Assembly: GCA_944363555.1 (NCBI GenBank) | Contig: CALVUL010000002.1 | Location: 1-38,434, forward strand | Origin: an uncultured Clostridia bacterium | Lineage (GTDB): Bacteria > Bacillota > Clostridia > Christensenellales > Borkfalkiaceae | Direction of reading: 5' to 3' | Length of the DNA: 38,434 nucleotides | In this document: positions 34,843 to 38,434 of the stretch, piece after piece | Layout of the letters: each line of letters opens with the position of its first letter | How positions within the stretch are numbered: position 1 is the first letter of the stretch | Notes under the pieces: generated by a model | Databases searched by the model: none | What the model was told of the DNA's origin: nothing | Seen by the model: the letters and a program-made list of their open reading frames with translations, nothing else | Translations under genes and position numbers: made by a program

Positions 34843-36777
34843 ATGCGAAAATTAAAAGTAGTTTGTTTGTTGTTGGCGGTGATCTTGGCGTCCGGTTTTA
34901 TCGGCGCCTGCGCCGATACCTCGTCGGATATAAAAATCGGCGATACCGATGTTTCCGGTTCTTATATCGCAAAGGACACGAACCACAAACTGGTCGATAA
35001 CGGCGCAAGCGATTACGTGATCGTCTATCCCGTTATCGACGGCGCGGACAAATGCAAAGAAGCTTCCGACGTTTTGTTTAACTACATCAGGCAAAGCACG
35101 AACGCGGAACTGTCCGTCAAATCGGATAAAAATTATATTCCGGCGGACGGCGATAAGGTGATCTCTCTCGGCAACACGACGGTGGCAAAGGAAAAAAATA
35201 TCGTTGCGGACGCCGCGGAACTGGGGGAGGACGGCTATTATCTCAAAACGCTGGAAGACGATTTGTTCATTCAAGGCTGTACGGACAATGCGGTTTTGTT
35301 CGGCGTGTACGATTTTCTGACCTATCAGTTCGGCATTGAATTTTATTCGTACGACGAGATCAAAATTCCCGCTTCGTCCACGGTGTATTTGAAGGATTTC
35401 GACTTAAAATCCGTTCCCGCGTTTGCAAACAGATGTCTCGACCTCAATTACTTCAACCCCAATTCGTTTAACGAAACCTACGAAAAGATGATGAAGTTAA
35501 ACAGCGGGCACGGAAGGGGGTGGATCACGTGGGCGCATACGCATTTTTCGCTGATGCCGAAAGATACGTATCTCAAAGATCATTCGGATTATTACAGCAC
35601 GCCCGATCAAAGCCAGCTTTGTCTGACCAATGAAGAGATGATCGCCGAGTTGTGCGAAAATATTAAAAAACGCCTCGCGGAGACCGCGCTTACAAATTCC
35701 GAGTATAATTTCATGCTCGGGCAGGAAGACCAGCAGACGTTCTGCAATTGCCCGAAGTGCCAAACGGAAAAAGAGCGGCTCGGCAGCGAATCGGGCGTGA
35801 TGATGCAGTTCATCAACAAAGTGGCGGACATCATGAACCCCTATGTGGAAGAAACCTATCCCGGCAAAAAGATTTATTGGGTGACGTTTGCTTATCACAA
35901 TACGGAAGAGCCCCCCGTAGTCAAGAATGCGGACGGCAGTTTTTCCGTGTACCACGAAGACGTGAAAGCGCACGAAAACGTTGGCGTGCTGTACGCGCCG
36001 ATCTTTTTCGACCATTATCACGACGTGGACGATAAAAAGTATAACAGTTTATTGATGGACGAGATGCAGGGCTGGAAGGAAACCGGCGCGACGATGTTCG
36101 TTTGGACGTATGCCGCCGTATATTACAGCGGATTCTGTTTCTTTGACGATTACCATACCGTTAAAAACGCCTACAAAGCGTTTAAAGATATGGGCGCCGT
36201 TTATCTTTTCACCGAAACCGACTGGCGGATCGGCGATCCGTTCCACGCGCTGAGTTTTTACGTGCGCGCCAAATTGATGTGGGATTTGGACAGCGACGTC
36301 AACGCGCTGATCAATCAGTTCATCGACGAATACTACAAGGCGGGCGCGCCGCAGGTCAGGCAGTATTTCAACGCGCTGAGGGCGAATTACAAGCGGCTGG
36401 AGGCGGAATATACCGCTGCGGGAAAAGAATTTTCGCTGTTGGTGATGGAAACGGACGGATACACGCGTGAAGAGTATTGGAAAAAGACGTGGCTTCTGGA
36501 TATGATGGATCTTCTCGACGACGCGCTGGCGGAAGTCGAAAAGACGGAAAACGCGGAGGAAAGAGAAAAGGTAAGAAAGAGGATACAGCTGGAAAAAACG
36601 TCGCTGATCTTCCATATGATTCAGATTTATTCCGGAGAACTTTCCACTGCCCAGCTCACGGAATATATCAACGATTTCGAGCGTTACGCGGCGGAAGGGA
36701 ACCTTGTGCGGTTTAAGCAGCGCCAAGAAATACAAACCGTGGAAGAACTTCTGAACAGCTGGCGCACGCTGATCTGA
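34843..36777 (+). CDS. DUF4838-family lipoprotein, putative glycoside-active enzyme
   Basis: 644 residues; signal peptide with lipobox IGAC (C23). An N-terminal domain (~55-180) resembles the alpha-glucuronidase/GH20-type N domain (VIYPVIDGADKCKEASDVLF, DNAVLFGVYDFLTYQFGI). The DUF4838 barrel-like region follows (~190-480), with WAHTHFSLMP near 228, LGQEDQQTFCNCPKCQ near 291 and IFFDHYHDVDD near 387. The C-terminal ~130 residues are helical. DUF4838 proteins are thought to be glycoside hydrolases on account of this architecture, but no activity can be read here. It lies 91 bases after the repeat lipoprotein gene; a purine-rich AAGGGAAGAAAG stretch serves as ribosome site. It probably works on the same surface glycan as the importer. 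Confidence 0.85.
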   Translation: MRKLKVVCLLLAVILASGFIGACADTSSDIKIGDTDVSGSYIAKDTNHKLVDNGASDYVIVYPVIDGADKCKEASDVLFNYIRQSTNAELSVKSDKNYIPADGDKVISLGNTTVAKEKNIVADAAELGEDGYYLKTLEDDLFIQGCTDNAVLFGVYDFLTYQFGIEFYSYDEIKIPASSTVYLKDFDLKSVPAFANRCLDLNYFNPNSFNETYEKMMKLNSGHGRGWITWAHTHFSLMPKDTYLKDHSDYYSTPDQSQLCLTNEEMIAELCENIKKRLAETALTNSEYNFMLGQEDQQTFCNCPKCQTEKERLGSESGVMMQFINKVADIMNPYVEETYPGKKIYWVTFAYHNTEEPPVVKNADGSFSVYHEDVKAHENVGVLYAPIFFDHYHDVDDKKYNSLLMDEMQGWKETGATMFVWTYAAVYYSGFCFFDDYHTVKNAYKAFKDMGAVYLFTETDWRIGDPFHALSFYVRAKLMWDLDSDVNALINQFIDEYYKAGAPQVRQYFNALRANYKRLEAEYTAAGKEFSLLVMETDGYTREEYWKKTWLLDMMDLLDDALAEVEKTENAEEREKVRKRIQLEKTSLIFHMIQIYSGELSTAQLTEYINDFERYAAEGNLVRFKQRQEIQTVEELLNSWRTLI

Positions 36778-36783
36778 AAACCC

Positions 36784-36820
36784 TTGCCGTTTATGAAAAA
36801 ATTTTTTCCGGAAACGGCAA
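36784..36820 (+). terminator. Inverted repeat after the DUF4838 gene
   Basis: TTGCCGTTT (36784-36792) pairs with AAACGGCAA (36812-36820), and the interior GAAAAAA/TTTTTTC can pair as well. No T-run follows, so it may be an RNA-processing or stability element rather than a simple terminator. It lies 6 bases after the stop. Confidence 0.45.
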
Positions 36821-36841
36821 CGTGCGGGAGGTGAGGGAATT

Positions 36842-36870
36842 TTGAAATAGCATAAACAATCCGATATAAA
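36842..36870 (+). promoter_or_regulatory. Sigma-A promoter for the small ORF and last surface gene
   Basis: TTGAAA (36842-36847), 17 bases, TATAAA (36865-36870). The start point would be near 36877, right before the ribosome site AAGGAGG (36878-36884), giving a very short leader. Confidence 0.7.
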
Positions 36871-36890
36871 AAAATAAAAGGAGGAAAACT

Positions 36891-37049
36891 ATGGAGACAA
36901 AAACCTACAAAAAGGCAGAAATCCGGATCGTGCGTTTCGACGAAAGCGACGTTGTCCTTGCATCGGAAGTTAACATAGACGTTTTCGACTGGTTTGAGGG
37001 CGGAGAAGAGTTTCTTATCCGGAAAAAATGGAGGGACGAAAATGGTTGA
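36891..37049 (+). CDS. 52-residue ORF, leader-like peptide
   Basis: The ATG at 36891 has a perfect AAGGAGG seven bases upstream and a good promoter. The peptide begins METKTYKKAEIRIVRFDESD, continues VVLASEVNIDVFDWFEGGEE and ends in a basic stretch before TGA. The pattern K-x-Y-x-x-x-E-I, then an acidic D-V-x-x-A-S step, recalls small proteins found beside surface-protein genes in Clostridia, but no named family was recognised. Its stop overlaps the ATG of the next gene by 8 bases, so the two are translationally coupled. It could be a genuine small protein, a peptide precursor or a translational leader. The ribosome site and promoter make translation likely. Confidence 0.65.
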   Translation: METKTYKKAEIRIVRFDESDVVLASEVNIDVFDWFEGGEEFLIRKKWRDENG

Positions 37050-38434
37050 GAAAGTTAGAGGAAAGTTATTCGTAACGTTGCTTTTGGCTTTTCTTTTGTG
37101 CTGCGGAATTTCGGCGATCGGCGCAACGAGCGGCGCCGCCGCGGAAGAGGGCGCAGCGGCGGCCGCTCCGGTTATTGAAATCGAGGGCGCAGCCGTCCGC
37201 TATCCGGACGAAGATGAAACCGTTTACGTGGGCACGGGTTTGCGCTTTTCCGCAAAACTTACCGGCGTGGAAGACGTCGGCACGATTCAGGATCTCGGCG
37301 TGTTGGTCAACATAGAAGGCGAGCCGACGATCGAGAACACGCCCACCGAAGGCGTCGGGGTAAACATAGAATACATAAAAGACGGCGCCATATCGGAAGA
37401 GCACAAATATGTAGAAGAAGACGGCGGTTTGTGTATGAGGGTCGCGCTGACGCATATTCCGGCGAATCATTTCCACCATGAATTCGTTTGCCGCGCCTAT
37501 TATCGGCTGAACGGCGGGGAAATCGTCTATTCGGACGTAATGGAAAGATCGGTAACGTACGTCATCAAAGCGGCGATCGAGGATGAGTCGGAAACCGCCC
37601 CGTCCGACGAGCAGAAAGCGGCTCTGAAAGAACTCAGGGCGGCATCTTCCGATCATACTGCCGAAATCGCCTTGGGCGTAGGGAAAGTGATCGAACCGGC
37701 AACGGAGAACCAACAGGGGAGCAGAATAGCGTTTTGCGCGTGCGGCGCGGAAGTTTCCACGCCCGTGGGCTTGTACCACTATACTTTCAAGACGGCCGGC
37801 GGCAGCGAAGTGAAAGACATAACCGCGTATTCTTACGATACGGTGGACCTGCCCGACAACGTGACCAAGGACGGCGCGAAATTTTTAGGCTGGTACGACG
37901 CGAACGGCAACAAAATCGAAACGGTGAAAGTGCCCTATGAAAACACAACGGGCGTGGAAGTTACCTTTACGGCAAAGTGGTTGGAATACATCACGGAAGA
38001 AGAACTGGTTGCCGGCTACGATTTCAACAGCGAGGAAGCCGTTGCCAGAGCGGTACCCAACAACCCCGCAACGCAAATATCGTACGATACCGGACGTGGC
38101 GCCATGGCTGTGTCGCAGGCGGGTACCGGCGAGGAAAGGCTGACGCGTTTAAGCGGGCTCATCAATCTGCAGGCGGGCGATAAAGTCGTTGTGAATATCG
38201 ATAACTATTCGGCTACCAGTAACGGCGGCTCTCTCCGCATCATGAACGCGGACGATACCAAGAGCGAAGGCATTGAAATCGCGAAGGAAGAAGGTTTCGG
38301 CTATTACGCATGGACGGCGACAGAGGCGTATGAAAACGTGTATATCGGATATATCCATTATACGTCGAATACGTATTATATCAAGTCCCTTCAGGTGGTC
38401 AGGAAACAGGTTTTATCGGCGGCTCAACTCGAAG
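37042..38434 (+). CDS. Exported surface protein with InlB-type repeat and jelly-roll repeats, 3' end outside the window
   Basis: 464 residues visible, still open at the window end. Sec signal peptide (residues ~8-34, FVTLLLAFLLCCGISAIGA) without a clear lipobox. Residues ~45-190 are a beta domain seen in clostridial surface proteins (GLRFSAKL; VALTHIPANHFHHEFVCRAY; VYSDVMERSVTYV). Residues ~245-315 form an InlB B-type (Flg_new) repeat (FLGWYDANGNKI; FTAKW). From residue 316 comes a copy of the domain repeated in the 32013-34751 protein, and a second copy begins at the edge (VLSAAQLE). GAGGG precedes ATG 37042. Role: cell-surface adhesion or glycan binding, inferred. The anchor, if any, lies beyond the window. 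Confidence 0.8.
   Translation, partial: MVEKVRGKLFVTLLLAFLLCCGISAIGATSGAAAEEGAAAAAPVIEIEGAAVRYPDEDETVYVGTGLRFSAKLTGVEDVGTIQDLGVLVNIEGEPTIENTPTEGVGVNIEYIKDGAISEEHKYVEEDGGLCMRVALTHIPANHFHHEFVCRAYYRLNGGEIVYSDVMERSVTYVIKAAIEDESETAPSDEQKAALKELRAASSDHTAEIALGVGKVIEPATENQQGSRIAFCACGAEVSTPVGLYHYTFKTAGGSEVKDITAYSYDTVDLPDNVTKDGAKFLGWYDANGNKIETVKVPYENTTGVEVTFTAKWLEYITEEELVAGYDFNSEEAVARAVPNNPATQISYDTGRGAMAVSQAGTGEERLTRLSGLINLQAGDKVVVNIDNYSATSNGGSLRIMNADDTKSEGIEIAKEEGFGYYAWTATEAYENVYIGYIHYTSNTYYIKSLQVVRKQVLSAAQLE
37987..38409 (+). repeat. Further copy of the ~135-residue surface domain
   Basis: 141 codons. It shares LVAGYDFNSEEAV, LQAGDKVVVN, YYAWTATE and YYIKSLQVVRK with the three tandem copies at 33549-34748. 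Divergent at DNA level, so this is an older copy. The next unit starts at 38410 and is cut by the window end. Confidence 0.75.

Noticed and set aside
1..38434. CRISPR arrays, tRNA or rRNA genes, insertion sequences, prophage or attachment sites
   Set aside because: No regularly spaced repeats, transposase or integrase motifs, or structured RNA genes were seen on reading both strands; the only long repeats are the coding repeats at 33549-34748 and the terminator arms.

Overview
The window looks like chromosomal DNA of an uncultured anaerobic Firmicute, most likely of class Clostridia. The evidence is a SpoIIQ-like M23 protein, an RpiR-family regulator, many Sec/lipobox lipoproteins, a Gram-positive-style sugar ABC importer without its own ATPase, good AAGGAG ribosome sites, and an ETF-linked redox operon. 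The taxon is inferred from family content; no rRNA or tRNA gene is visible. By eye the first ~8 kb is richer in GC than the rest, so the carbohydrate loci from ~8.1 kb onward may be accessory.

Layout. (1) 1-7.9 kb, housekeeping and envelope genes on the + strand: a truncated membrane protein, cardiolipin synthase (cls) with a consensus promoter, a degenerate glycerol-1-phosphate-dehydrogenase-like protein, a small exported protein plus a SpoIIQ-like M23 protein, an M1-type metallopeptidase lipoprotein, and a BspA-like leucine-rich-repeat lipoprotein. (2) 8.1-18.6 kb: an RpiR/SIS regulator divergent from a tightly packed nine-gene operon. The operon encodes an FAD-linked oxidase related to GlcD and alkyl-DHAP synthase, a two-cluster Fe-S partner, an IolB-like isomerase, an FGGY kinase, a compact EtfB-EtfA fusion, a class II aldolase, a PfkB kinase and an L-fucose-isomerase-like protein. 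(3) 18.7-25.1 kb, minus strand: GH31 glycosidase, Gfo/Idh/MocA oxidoreductase and a GH94-like phosphorylase, converging on operon 2 at a long hairpin. (4) 25.4-38.4 kb, plus strand: a sugar-binding lipoprotein, two permeases, two large lipoproteins with Ig-like or FN3-like domains, a DUF4838 lipoprotein, a 52-aa ORF with its own promoter, and a surface protein cut by the window end.

How the parts may work together (inference). Regions 3 and 4 form a Gram-positive glycan-utilisation locus: surface lipoproteins and the ABC importer capture an oligosaccharide, and cytoplasmic GH31, GH94-like and Gfo/Idh enzymes process it. Region 2 looks like a complete but unassigned pathway. A hydroxy-acid, sugar acid or polyol would be oxidised by the FAD/Fe-S pair with electrons passed to the fused ETF. 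Two isomerases and two kinases would then rearrange and phosphorylate the carbon skeleton, and the class II aldolase would cleave it. The end of this route (IolB-like, PfkB, class II aldolase) resembles the lower half of myo-inositol catabolism, but iolD, iolE and iolG are absent. This operon is the best candidate in the window for an undescribed system.
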